From contig JBHHUS010000050.1 in NCBI GenBank assembly GCA_046861615.1, forward strand, positions 1 to 11,857: a DNA stretch of 11,857 nucleotides, given 5' to 3'. A program made the translations under genes and the position numbers. Numbering within the stretch: position 1 is the stretch's first letter; each line of letters opens with the position of its first letter. This stretch comes from CAZNUM01 sp046861615 (lineage in GTDB: Bacteria > Fidelibacterota > Marinisomatia > Marinisomatales > TCS55). The notes under the pieces are model-generated. The model was not told where the DNA came from, ran no database searches, and saw only the letters and a program-made list of their open reading frames with translations. Shown here one piece after another: positions 1-8,143 of this stretch.

Positions 1-81
1 CTCGCTCCGGTCTCTTACCTTTTACTTTCGACGGGAACACCGTAAATTCTGTGATTATGAAGCCCCAGGAACCAGAGCCTT

Positions 82-888
82 ATGAACCGGACCCTAACAG
101 TACGATCAGCCTTCGGCATTGTGTTGTTTTCAGTTCTTTCAGCGCTGATTGTCAGTGCCCTGTTCAGCGCTCCGGATTCCGCCACCGCCGCTGAATCCAC
201 TCCTACCCTTGCCACCTATCTGGCCATGTTCTTCGGCCAGGCCTTTCTCATTGTTCCCTGCCTGGTATTCCTCAACCTGAAACGATTACCATTTACCACC
301 TATCTGCGCCTGCGGCCTCTGACCATCAGAAACTTAGCTGCTACAATTATCCTCTCCCTGGGAAGCATCATCCTGATCGAGGAAATTAACATTCTCACCA
401 GTTATCTGGTAACTGTACCCGATGAATCCTTTCTCGGTTGGGAAGAAATGCTCAACCCTCAAAACCACTTCTTCTTTTTCCTGCTGATCGTAACAATTGT
501 TATTCTTGCGCCGGTGGGAGAAGAAATTTTATTCCGAGGATTCCTGCAAACCTTTCTGGAATCCGCCTGGCAGGACGTGACCAAGGCGATCCTGTTCACC
601 AGCCTGTTCTTTGCCGTGATTCATTTCAATCCCTACTGGGTGGTCCAGATCTATATCCTGGGTATCCTTCTGGGGTATCTCACCTGGCGGACCGGTTCTA
701 TTCTAGCCAGCATTGTCTTTCATATCCTTATCAATGGCACCTCCTTGTTACTAGGACAGACCGGGGTTAATCTGGAAACAATTCTGCTATGGCACGGACA
801 CATAACACCGCTCTTACTCCTGGCAGGAGGAGGCCTCTTCTATGTCGGATACAAACAATTACAGCCGAAAGGAGTTGTGAACCCATGA
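82..888 (+). CDS. CPBP family intramembrane metalloprotease (Abi/Rce1-like)
   Basis: Polytopic inner-membrane protein of 268 residues with about eight hydrophobic segments. All three CPBP motifs are visible: EExxxR (E147, E148, R152, within VGEEILFRG), FxxxH (F177, H181) and HxxxN (H214, N218). In this family these residues build a metal- or water-activating site inside the membrane. Characterised members include the Rce1 CAAX protease and bacteriocin-immunity proteins, but the substrate cannot be read from sequence. The ATG at 82 is preceded by AGGA at 67-70 and starts an N-terminal segment that enters TM1 directly. The stop TGA overlaps the mgtE ATG (ATGA, 885-888), so the two are probably translationally coupled. 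Membership of the family is well supported; the biological role is unknown. Confidence 0.93.
   Translation: MNRTLTVRSAFGIVLFSVLSALIVSALFSAPDSATAAESTPTLATYLAMFFGQAFLIVPCLVFLNLKRLPFTTYLRLRPLTIRNLAATIILSLGSIILIEEINILTSYLVTVPDESFLGWEEMLNPQNHFFFFLLIVTIVILAPVGEEILFRGFLQTFLESAWQDVTKAILFTSLFFAVIHFNPYWVVQIYILGILLGYLTWRTGSILASIVFHILINGTSLLLGQTGVNLETILLWHGHITPLLLLAGGGLFYVGYKQLQPKGVVNP
868..874 (+). promoter_or_regulatory. Shine-Dalgarno site deciding the mgtE start
   Basis: AAAGGAG lies 10 nt before the ATG at 885, inside the end of the CPBP gene. The mgtE frame is open further upstream, to an ATG at 789, but that extension has no comparable site, would overlap the CPBP gene by 100 bases, and reads as an arginine-rich peptide unlike an MgtE N-terminus. 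Confidence 0.75.
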
Positions 889-2255
889 AAAAAGAAATAT
901 TCGAACACGAAATTACCATCTTACGCGATACATTCCGCCGGCTGATCAGGCGCCATGCCCGAACTAACATAATTAAATTGATTGAAAAGACCCACCCGGC
1001 AGACCTGGCGCTCATTTTCCGCTACTTTAATGAAGTGGAACAGGATATCACCTTCAAACTAATGGGGCCTACTGAAAAAACAGTGGAATTCCTCAATGAG
1101 CTGGATGAAGCGGTAGTAACCCGGTTAATTGAAAGCGAAAAGCCGGAACACACGGCGGAACTGCTCCAGGAGGCCAGTACTAACGAACGGGCTTACATCC
1201 TGGGACTGGTGGACGAAGATTATGCCACCGCAGTAGTGGAATTCCTGAAAGCGGACGAACAGGAAGAACTGGAAGAAATCATGGGTTATCCGGAAGACAG
1301 TGCCGGAAGTCTCATGTATACCGATGTTTTTTCACTCCACGAGGATACCCTGGCCCAGGAAGCCATCCGGGCTCTTCAGGATCAGGAGGAGGCCGAAATG
1401 GTGTTCTACCTCTACGCCATCGATGATGACAACCGCCTTTCAGGAGTGGTATCCCTGCGGGATTTAGTAACAACGCCACCGGATACGAAACTGAAAAGTA
1501 TCATGACCAAAAAAGTCAACTTCGTCCGGCCGGAGACGGATCAGGAGGAAGTGGCCCGGATTGTTTCCCGTTATAACTACCTGGCTGTCCCGGTAGTAGA
1601 TGCTGAACAACATTTACTGGGAATAGTAACGGTGGATGATGTGGTGGATGTCATCCGGGAGGAGGCCACAGAGGACTTCCTCCAGATGGCTGGTGCCGGT
1701 AAAGACCGAGAGATTTTACTGAAACCCACGACGGAGGAATCAAAATTACGTTTTCCCTGGCTCTTCGCTACCTGGATTGGTGGAATTACCGCCTCTCTGA
1801 TTGTCAGTCATTTCAATGGGCTTCTGAATGAAGTAATTGCCCTGGCAGCTTTCATGCCCATTATTGCAGGCATGGGGGGAAACATCGGCACCCAGTCCTC
1901 AGCCATTGTCGTCCGGGGACTGGCCACAGGCCGGATCGATTTTGGTAACTATTTCAAGGTCATATTCAAGGAACTGAGGGTCGGGTTGGCTCTCGGCGCT
2001 ACCTACGGCCTGCTTCTTGGTCTCTTTGCTTACTACCGTTTTCTGGATGCGCCACCCCTGTTAGGCCTCTCCGTTGGATTGAGTATCTGTATAACCATGC
2101 TCATTGCCACTATGATGGGAACAGTAATGCCCATATTCCTGCGGAAAATGAATCTGGATCCGGCGATTGCCACCGGTCCCTTTGTTACCACCAGCACCGA
2201 TATCTTTGGGATTACCATCTATTTTCTGATCGCCGGACTATTGCTGAATATTTAA
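885..2255 (+). CDS. mgtE: Magnesium transporter MgtE
   Basis: Mg2+ channel/transporter of the inner membrane, 456 residues, normal for MgtE. Domains in order: a helical MgtE N domain (about residues 20-130), a CBS-domain pair (about 137-260, with the VTVDDVVDVIREEATEDF linker into the plug helix), then five membrane helices from about residue 290. Signature stretches are visible: GMGGNIGTQ (G329-Q337) and, near the C-terminus, DPAIATGPFVTT followed by D439, the position matching the pore aspartate of Thermus thermophilus MgtE. In studied homologues the N and CBS domains bind Mg2+ and close the pore when cytoplasmic Mg2+ is high. Start chosen at 885 from the AAAGGAG site and from the ATGA overlap with the CPBP gene. 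The next gene begins 20 nt after the stop. Confidence 0.97.
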   Translation: MKKEIFEHEITILRDTFRRLIRRHARTNIIKLIEKTHPADLALIFRYFNEVEQDITFKLMGPTEKTVEFLNELDEAVVTRLIESEKPEHTAELLQEASTNERAYILGLVDEDYATAVVEFLKADEQEELEEIMGYPEDSAGSLMYTDVFSLHEDTLAQEAIRALQDQEEAEMVFYLYAIDDDNRLSGVVSLRDLVTTPPDTKLKSIMTKKVNFVRPETDQEEVARIVSRYNYLAVPVVDAEQHLLGIVTVDDVVDVIREEATEDFLQMAGAGKDREILLKPTTEESKLRFPWLFATWIGGITASLIVSHFNGLLNEVIALAAFMPIIAGMGGNIGTQSSAIVVRGLATGRIDFGNYFKVIFKELRVGLALGATYGLLLGLFAYYRFLDAPPLLGLSVGLSICITMLIATMMGTVMPIFLRKMNLDPAIATGPFVTTSTDIFGITIYFLIAGLLLNI

Positions 2256-2275
2256 TCAATTCTGATGATTTACCC

Positions 2276-2980
2276 ATGACCGGGTCACAGTTTCGATTCT
2301 GCTGGTTCATACTATTGATTGGGGGAATCCTGCTTCAGGGTCAGTCCTATACCGTCTCCGTTTATGGTTTCCCCATCGCCCGGGCGAATCTGGACCTAAC
2401 TGCCCGGGATACAATCCGGATGTCTTACGAAGTAACCGGTTGGTTGAATTACTTTTTCCCCGCGCGCAATTCTTACATCACCGTATATGATTCCACAGCT
2501 TTAACCTGTAGATCCTTCGAAAAAAATATCCACCAGGGCAGCTTCAAACAAAAAGTCAAAATTACCTGTTCTGATAGTACAATTAATTACGAGGGTCAGT
2601 CACGCTCCCAATCGGGACCACATCAGACAATCTTCACCCTCTTAGTTGCCCTGACTCGTCAGGGACCAGAAGAACTGGACACTCGCTGGTTTGACCTGAA
2701 CAATGAAGGCCAGACCTACCGGGCGCGCTTACTCTGGGCCGATTCCACCACTATTCCAGTGAACAGCGATAGTTTACTGAGCCAGCATTATCGAGTGGAC
2801 TTGTTTCCTACAGGTCAGGATTCACCGTTTTATGACGTTACTGACACCTTCATGAAGTATGTCGGACAAGCGGAAGCAGTGAAACAAATCTGGGTGGAAG
2901 AAAGCGGGAAACATCGTATAATTAAAGCCGTTATGAAAGTCCATGGATTACCTTTCCAAGTATTGATGAATCATGAATAA
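2276..2980 (+). CDS. Exported DUF3108-like protein
   Basis: A 234-residue protein with an N-terminal signal peptide or anchor (hydrophobic residues about 9-20, then LQGQS) and no other membrane segment. The rest is beta-rich. The order of features resembles the DUF3108 family: an initial beta unit, then ARNSYITVYDSTAL and SFEKNIHQGSFKQKVKI, and a second half with a VKQIWVEESGKHRIIKAVMK segment like the family's polar-residue/strand C-terminal part. DUF3108 proteins are periplasmic or lipid-exposed proteins of unknown function. The ATG at 2276 has no clear Shine-Dalgarno, but it is only 20 nt after mgtE and is the only start that keeps the signal peptide. The end overlaps the next gene by 8 bases. 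Family assignment was made by eye and is moderate; export is more certain. Confidence 0.65.
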   Translation: MTGSQFRFCWFILLIGGILLQGQSYTVSVYGFPIARANLDLTARDTIRMSYEVTGWLNYFFPARNSYITVYDSTALTCRSFEKNIHQGSFKQKVKITCSDSTINYEGQSRSQSGPHQTIFTLLVALTRQGPEELDTRWFDLNNEGQTYRARLLWADSTTIPVNSDSLLSQHYRVDLFPTGQDSPFYDVTDTFMKYVGQAEAVKQIWVEESGKHRIIKAVMKVHGLPFQVLMNHE

Positions 2981-3359
2981 TTTACTTTCCACGCTGAAAC
3001 AACACCGCCGCCAGATTGTAATCTGGATCCTCATTCTGGTGGTCATCATGATTGCCTTAAAACTGGGAATTGATGAAAAAGTGGTAGTTTTCATGACCCT
3101 GATCCTGGGGCTCTTTACCCATGTTTTCGCCGGCCTGGGCGCAATTATCGCCGCCGTTCCGCTGGTGGGGCCCTTCATTATCAAAGTTCTCACCATCCCC
3201 TTTTTCTGGATTTTAAACGCCCTGGGTTATTTCGTCTCGGTGGTGGCCATAAAAAAGGGTTATTCCAAGGAAGTCATCAACTCCCGGACCCTGACAATCG
3301 CCGTGCTGGTGGGAATCGTCATCGGCTATATTCTGGGACACCTGATCCCCTTGAAATAA
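2973..3359 (+). CDS. Small multipass membrane protein, unknown family
   Basis: I do not recognise the family. The 128-residue product has a short basic N-terminus (KQHRR, residues 9-13) and about four hydrophobic segments (roughly 15-32, 36-62, 66-92 and 106-125). The third is rich in Gly and Pro around PLVGPFIIK, and a charged loop KKGYSKEVINSR lies at about 94-105. The start overlaps the stop of the upstream gene in ATGAATAA (2973-2980), a strong sign of translational coupling and of a real gene. It is the last gene of the plus-strand run and stops only 3 bp before the stop of the convergent lipoprotein gene. A role linked to MgtE or to the exported upstream protein is possible from position only. 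Confidence 0.8.
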   Translation: MNNLLSTLKQHRRQIVIWILILVVIMIALKLGIDEKVVVFMTLILGLFTHVFAGLGAIIAAVPLVGPFIIKVLTIPFFWILNALGYFVSVVAIKKGYSKEVINSRTLTIAVLVGIVIGYILGHLIPLK

Positions 3360-3362
3360 AAG

Positions 3363-4577
3363 TTAATCGCCGTAAGGTCCGCCGTAAGCCCCCATGGTAT
3401 TGCGGCTGCCATCAACATTGTTATATTCCGTATCCGGGCTGCCGGCATTGATCCCGGGTGAGGTGAGCTGAAGATGAAAATCAAAGGTTTCCGATGTATC
3501 AATATAACCGGCAAACATGGGTATCTGATTATCAATTCCATTTTGATTGGTACCTTTTAAGGACGGACTTACTAATGAATAATCCAGATAAACACCGTTC
3601 ATGGCCGTGGGATCTCCCAACCGGAGATTGGAATTACTATCCGGTCGATAGAAAATGTTATTCAACATAACCAAATCAGGATTATCCTTCATAAAATACA
3701 GATTAGAGGATGAACCATCTTTATTTACATAAGTAATGGTATTGTTGATAACTTTACCGTGGGCATTATAAATAAATAGATTATCCCCATTCAGCGCAAA
3801 ATTATCGTATATCACACAGTTAAGCAGAACACTGTTATCCGTCATGGATACACCCCCACCATTGGAACTAGAAATATTCCCTACAATCCGGCAGCGCCGG
3901 ACAGTCCCGGTACCCTTGAGGACGATTCCGCCCCCGGCCAGTCTATTATCACCTTCTGAAATCGTAAAACCATCCACAACGCCCATGTTCATCATAATCA
4001 CGGAACGGGGATTCAGGGAATCTGCAAGCAAAACCGTTTTTTCCGCTCCGGCAACGGATATCAAAACTACATTCCTCTCCAGCATAATAATGTTTCCGTA
4101 GTATACCCCGGGTGCAACCCAGATCGTATCACCGACATCAATTAGGGGATCATATAATGCATCCCGTATCTTACTCCTTTCCGCCGGAACATATAGTTGC
4201 CTGGTGCGGGGAATTGAAATCATCTCTTCAGCCCAGCGTATATTACCCAGCGAGTCAGAAATACCCACCCGGTACTCTAAATCTTCATCATCCGTAATCG
4301 TATCCACATATTTTGTGGTAATCCGTAATTTCTCTTCCTTAATGGTATTCCAATCAACTGCGCCAAGCTTGCGACGTTCAATAATATATTTAGAAAAGCC
4401 CTCCACTATAATCTCACTCCATTTAAGCGTCACTTTCCCGGTGGTCACAATTCTCTTGATAGAGTGGCTCAGATGCAGTTGAAACAGTTGATCTTCATCT
4501 GTCGGAGTAACATTAAAAGGGTTATCACAGGATATAACCAGTGGCCAAATAATTAACCAAATCAGCTGGTTTCTCAT
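3363..4577 (-). CDS. Beta-helix lipoprotein with FN3-like domain (second paralogue)
   Basis: A 404-residue lipoprotein. The signal peptide ends in a lipobox (LVISC, Cys17), followed by DNPFN. Residues about 30-123 look like a fibronectin type III-like domain (KVTLKWSE, YIIERR, DLEYRVGISD). Residues about 130-345 look like a pectin-lyase-type parallel beta-helix: GDTIWVAPGVYYGNI opens it, then short repeated units with GGGI/GGGV and INNT-type turns. The C-terminus has SPGINAGSPD and DGSRNTMGAYGGP, as in beta-helix proteins with a choice-of-anchor-type C-terminal motif. No catalytic site of a polysaccharide lyase is evident, so binding or a structural role is as likely as enzymology. The ATG at 4577 directly abuts the TAA of the upstream paralogue. 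Convergent with the plus-strand gene ending at 3359. Confidence 0.85.
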   Translation of the reverse strand: MRNQLIWLIIWPLVISCDNPFNVTPTDEDQLFQLHLSHSIKRIVTTGKVTLKWSEIIVEGFSKYIIERRKLGAVDWNTIKEEKLRITTKYVDTITDDEDLEYRVGISDSLGNIRWAEEMISIPRTRQLYVPAERSKIRDALYDPLIDVGDTIWVAPGVYYGNIIMLERNVVLISVAGAEKTVLLADSLNPRSVIMMNMGVVDGFTISEGDNRLAGGGIVLKGTGTVRRCRIVGNISSSNGGGVSMTDNSVLLNCVIYDNFALNGDNLFIYNAHGKVINNTITYVNKDGSSSNLYFMKDNPDLVMLNNIFYRPDSNSNLRLGDPTAMNGVYLDYSLVSPSLKGTNQNGIDNQIPMFAGYIDTSETFDFHLQLTSPGINAGSPDTEYNNVDGSRNTMGAYGGPYGD

Positions 4578-5771
4578 TTACAACCCTCCCGGCCCTCCAT
4601 AGGCTCCCAGGGTATTTCGACTACCATCACGATTATTGTACTGCGGATCCGGATGTCCGGCGTTAATGCAGGGTGATCCCGGAGCCAACCGGAAATTAAT
4701 CGAATCGGGTTCCAGGCTAACAAATTGTGGATCAGCTAAAATAATATGTTCACCGGTTACAGTCGAAGTATCCATACGGGAATAATCCACTACCGGCGCT
4801 ATGGACCGGGAAACCGTGTCCGCTATCAGACTGGTGTCGGTGCCAAATACAATATTATTCAGGAATACAAACCCAGCCTGAATACTTTTCATCGAAATAT
4901 TAGTATTGATAATCTCTGTATCCATGACCGCCTGGGAATCAGTATAAACAATGGTATTGTTCACCGCTCTGCCGCTACTGCTTACCATCACTAAATTATG
5001 CGATCCATAGGCTGAAAAATTATTAAATAAAATCGAGTTCAATAATACCCCCTGGTCTTTAATTAACACACCACCACCATCCCGGGAACTAAAATTTTCG
5101 GTAATATAACATCCCCGTACAACTCCATCGCCCATAACTGCGACTCCACCGCCGGCATTCATTGCTGCATTACCTGCCACGGTAAAACCCTCAAACAGCC
5201 CTGTATTCAGAGTAACACGACCGTTAATAATTGTTTTCTCGAAGCCCTTAATCGAAATTAAATACACCTTTTTTCCCGTCAATACTAAATCACCGGAATA
5301 CTTACCCGAATCCACTAAAATAGAATCACCAGCATCAATTAGTGGCGTGTTAAAAGCAAGTGCCGGCGAAGGCTGTTCTTCAGGTACCAGTAATATTGTG
5401 GTTCTGGGAATTTCAGTGGCACCCTCTGCCCAGCGGACATTTCCATCCTTATCCATGATCCCTACTCTATATTCCAGATCTTCGTCATCAAAAATGACAT
5501 CCGAATAGGCATATACTACCCGGTTGGTAACTGATCCAACTTTAGTCCAAGACTGGCCGCTCTGACGCCGCTCAATCGTAAACTCCTTAAAATCATCCAC
5601 TGAAACTTCATCCCAGGTAAGCTGTACCACCGCTGTATCAGTGATTTTGGTAATGGAATGTGCGACCGTTAAAGTAAACAGGTTGGTTTTATCATCGCCG
5701 TCCGTATTGAAGGTATTTTCACAGGCAATCAGTAAGCAGCAAACAGAGATTAATCCCAGCAGTTGCTTCAT
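4578..5771 (-). CDS. Beta-helix lipoprotein with FN3-like domain (first paralogue)
   Basis: A 397-residue lipoprotein with lipobox LIAC (Cys17), then ENTFN. It has the same architecture as the gene that follows it: FN3-like region about residues 30-123 (VQLTWDE, FTIERR, DLEYRVGIMD), beta-helix region about 130-340 with GGGV turns and VNNTIVY/LNNIVF units, and a C-terminus with SPCINAGHPD and DGSRNTLGAYGGP. Identity to its neighbour is highest at the lipobox, at the FN3 end (DDEDLEYRVGI and RWAE) and at the C-terminus; the beta-helix core has diverged. The start ATG overlaps the stop of the TonB-dependent receptor (ATGA, 5768-5771). The molecule is probably exported to the outer membrane, and could work at the cell surface with the receptor. 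Substrate or ligand unknown. Confidence 0.85.
   Translation of the reverse strand: MKQLLGLISVCCLLIACENTFNTDGDDKTNLFTLTVAHSITKITDTAVVQLTWDEVSVDDFKEFTIERRQSGQSWTKVGSVTNRVVYAYSDVIFDDEDLEYRVGIMDKDGNVRWAEGATEIPRTTILLVPEEQPSPALAFNTPLIDAGDSILVDSGKYSGDLVLTGKKVYLISIKGFEKTIINGRVTLNTGLFEGFTVAGNAAMNAGGGVAVMGDGVVRGCYITENFSSRDGGGVLIKDQGVLLNSILFNNFSAYGSHNLVMVSSSGRAVNNTIVYTDSQAVMDTEIINTNISMKSIQAGFVFLNNIVFGTDTSLIADTVSRSIAPVVDYSRMDTSTVTGEHIILADPQFVSLEPDSINFRLAPGSPCINAGHPDPQYNNRDGSRNTLGAYGGPGGL
4584..4590 (-). promoter_or_regulatory. Shine-Dalgarno site of the second lipoprotein gene
   Basis: Read on the minus strand, GGGAGGG lies 6 nt before the ATG at 4577, inside the last codons of the upstream paralogue. 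With the junction TAAATG it suggests termination and reinitiation at the same place, and it supports the start at 4577. Confidence 0.65.
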
Positions 5772-8143
5772 CGTTGGGGAGCTTTCTTTTCCGCCAAGGT
5801 AATTCTGAAGGACAGTAATTGACGGTGGGCATCATAATAGTTGAAAGAGCCATCGGGAGAAACATTCCCGGCGTTGACAACGACCGATGTTTGGGAAAAC
5901 AGATTACGGACAGCATAGCTTAAACTTAAATCCAAAATCCAGATTCGTTTGCTCAGCGTCAGGGTTACATTGGTATTACTGAAACTTTTATCCTGGTTCA
6001 GGATTAAACCTCCCCGCACATATTGCTGAGGCCCTTCATAAATATGGCTCAGATTCAGGTGGAAAATTCCCCGATCATAATCCATGATGATATTTCCTCT
6101 CCGGGAAGGTTTATCCGGGAACACTAAGGCATCACTTGGAAATATCCAGGTCATGTTCATTGCCAATTGAAAACGATTATCCCAGGCAAATGTCTTTCCG
6201 CTTAACTCCATTCCGTTCACCCAGGCTGTAGATGTATTAAAAGGGGCTACCAGGCTGTTTGGGATAATGCGATAGGCTATTTTATCCAAATAGGTATTGC
6301 GAAAAAAGTCCACGTTAATTTCCCAACTAGAAAATGGTTCTGTATTCAATTGATCCAAAACAATAGCAAAATTCAATTCAGTGGTTGTTACATATTCCCG
6401 TTTCAAGCCCCCTCGCATCAAAGCCAGAATCTGTTTCAGGCCTTGTAATTCCCGATCCCGATTAGCCGCCGCTACCGGCCCAACAGGCCGGGAGCGCTGT
6501 ATTTCCTGGTAATATTCCTGAGTCTTCTCCAAGCCTACTCCCCATAAGAAACGATCGTTCAGAGTGGGCGCCCGGTGATTGGTGCCCTGATTAAAAAACA
6601 GGGAAAAGCGATTCCCGCTTGCCAACCGACCTTCAGCAAACAAACCTAACCTAAATGTATTTAAAGGCAGTTGATCATCAAACTGGTACTGGATACGCCT
6701 TACAAAAGTTGTACTATCATAGATATTGATCTCCTGATCATGGCGATAATCAGACCTGCTGCGGCGCAACCCTAATTCTAAACGAATCATATCAATATCC
6801 TGTACTGGATTAATCTGCTTATAGCGGATGGTGCCGGCCCAACCACGATCTTCTTGTCCCAGATCAGCAGTGTCAGTCCAGTTTTTAGTGGAATAATTGT
6901 CTTTAATTTTCTGATCTCCGGAGAAATACTGCCGTTCTTCCTCATACTGGATAGTAGCGTAAAAATTCCTCCAGGACGATGTTTTAGACAACCGCAGGGT
7001 CATTGTACTATCCCGAAGCGAACGGTCAACATTAGAGAAAAAATTGTCATCCCATTCCCAGTTCCGATGACCCCAGTGCAAGTTCCAATCTTTGGTCCCC
7101 AGTATTTTTCCGGTTAAGCTGAATTGTTTTATTTCCATCTTATCCGCCGAACGGATACCGCCGGAATGAAATTGAATTGTATTCTCCTGGCGAATTAAAC
7201 GCGGGGTAGCAGAAAAATTACCGTCATCATAGGTTGTGGAGTAATTTTCAAACAGGGAGGTGTAGAGTGTACGGCCGTCGTACAATCGGGACTTTCCGGA
7301 AAACCGGCCTCCAAAGGCAATCGGGCCTCCCTTCACAGAAATAGCCCCTGAAAGGTCCTGGTCGCTGGGATCTGAAAGACCAAAAGCACGGGAAAAAATA
7401 ACATAATTCCGGTCCAGCTTACCGGAATGCAATAAGATTACTCCGCCAAAATTCCCTGAACCAAACAGCGTCGTAGCACCGCCGCGTACAATCTCTACTC
7501 TGGAGAGGTCAGACAAATCAATGAACGTTAAATTGGCTTCCCCATCCATGGCCCGGTTCATTCTGACACCATCCAAGTAAACAGAAACTTCATTGGCGTT
7601 GCTACCCCGGATACTGGCTGTCTGTCGGCCGGTGGTTGAAGTGGAAATATAGACTCCTTCCATCTCCCGCAATACTTCACTAATGTCCCGGATTCCCCGC
7701 TCTTCCACCTGTCGGAGAGAAACAATTTCCACTTTACTGGAAACGTCATTTTCAGCAGCGCTGCGCTCTCCGGTAATCGTTACTTCGGCCCCTTTTAAAA
7801 CCGCCGGAATCAACCGAATAGAATATTTCCCACCGTCAGTAAAAGTTCGCTCCACTGATTTATAGGCAATGTGGGTTATTTTAAGGGTCACCGGAAAGTA
7901 TGTTCCAACCAGAAGCTGAAAATTACCGCTCTCATCACTGACGGTCCCGGTTTCCGTCCCCACCACCAAAATATTAGCTCCTTCAATCGGGTGATTATTC
8001 CGATCATCTACCACCACACCGGAAAGTATTTTCTGCTGGCCTTGTAACGCTGTCACCAGTAGAAAAATAATCGCCGTTAATTTTTTAACCCCGCTTTTGT
8101 ATTTTAACAAATTACTACCCAGGAATATTTCGGTTAGGCTCAA
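5768..8143 (-). CDS. TonB-dependent outer-membrane receptor
   Basis: Outer-membrane beta-barrel receptor, up to 791 residues, powered by the TonB-ExbBD system to import a ligand that I cannot name. Order: signal peptide (hydrophobic core about residues 22-33, then QGQQ); carboxypeptidase-D regulatory-like domain about 38-115 (SGVVVDDRNNHPIEGANI, VSDESGNF); plug about 135-240 with IRG (178-180), YLDGVRMN (189-196) and VEIVRGG (216-222); then a barrel of alternating strands to the C-terminus. The last strand (LLSFRITLAEKK) is followed by a short basic tail rather than the usual terminal Phe. There is no ATG: the longest frame starts at TTG 8143, and a TTG at 8110 would give a tidy 26-residue signal peptide, so the start is uncertain by 33 bases. 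First gene of a three-gene minus-strand operon with the two lipoproteins. Confidence 0.92.
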   Translation of the reverse strand: MSLTEIFLGSNLLKYKSGVKKLTAIIFLLVTALQGQQKILSGVVVDDRNNHPIEGANILVVGTETGTVSDESGNFQLLVGTYFPVTLKITHIAYKSVERTFTDGGKYSIRLIPAVLKGAEVTITGERSAAENDVSSKVEIVSLRQVEERGIRDISEVLREMEGVYISTSTTGRQTASIRGSNANEVSVYLDGVRMNRAMDGEANLTFIDLSDLSRVEIVRGGATTLFGSGNFGGVILLHSGKLDRNYVIFSRAFGLSDPSDQDLSGAISVKGGPIAFGGRFSGKSRLYDGRTLYTSLFENYSTTYDDGNFSATPRLIRQENTIQFHSGGIRSADKMEIKQFSLTGKILGTKDWNLHWGHRNWEWDDNFFSNVDRSLRDSTMTLRLSKTSSWRNFYATIQYEEERQYFSGDQKIKDNYSTKNWTDTADLGQEDRGWAGTIRYKQINPVQDIDMIRLELGLRRSRSDYRHDQEINIYDSTTFVRRIQYQFDDQLPLNTFRLGLFAEGRLASGNRFSLFFNQGTNHRAPTLNDRFLWGVGLEKTQEYYQEIQRSRPVGPVAAANRDRELQGLKQILALMRGGLKREYVTTTELNFAIVLDQLNTEPFSSWEINVDFFRNTYLDKIAYRIIPNSLVAPFNTSTAWVNGMELSGKTFAWDNRFQLAMNMTWIFPSDALVFPDKPSRRGNIIMDYDRGIFHLNLSHIYEGPQQYVRGGLILNQDKSFSNTNVTLTLSKRIWILDLSLSYAVRNLFSQTSVVVNAGNVSPDGSFNYYDAHRQLLSFRITLAEKKAPQR

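Noticed and set aside
1..85. Possible 3' end of an upstream plus-strand gene
   Set aside because: All three plus frames could supply a tail: one stops at 43-45, one stops at 83-85 overlapping the CPBP ATG, one stays open to 192-194. The piece is too short to choose or to name a product.
438..770. Plus-strand 110-codon frame inside the CPBP gene
   Set aside because: It overlaps all three CPBP motifs in another frame and has no protein-like features.
789..884. N-terminal extension of MgtE from an ATG at 789
   Set aside because: It overlaps the CPBP gene, has no ribosome site of its own and gives a non-homologous Arg-rich peptide; the AAAGGAG-preceded ATG at 885 starts a normal MgtE.
3363..5771. 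Polysaccharide lyase function for the beta-helix lipoproteins
   Set aside because: The fold signal is general; no catalytic Asp/Lys/Arg arrangement of a lyase family is recognisable.
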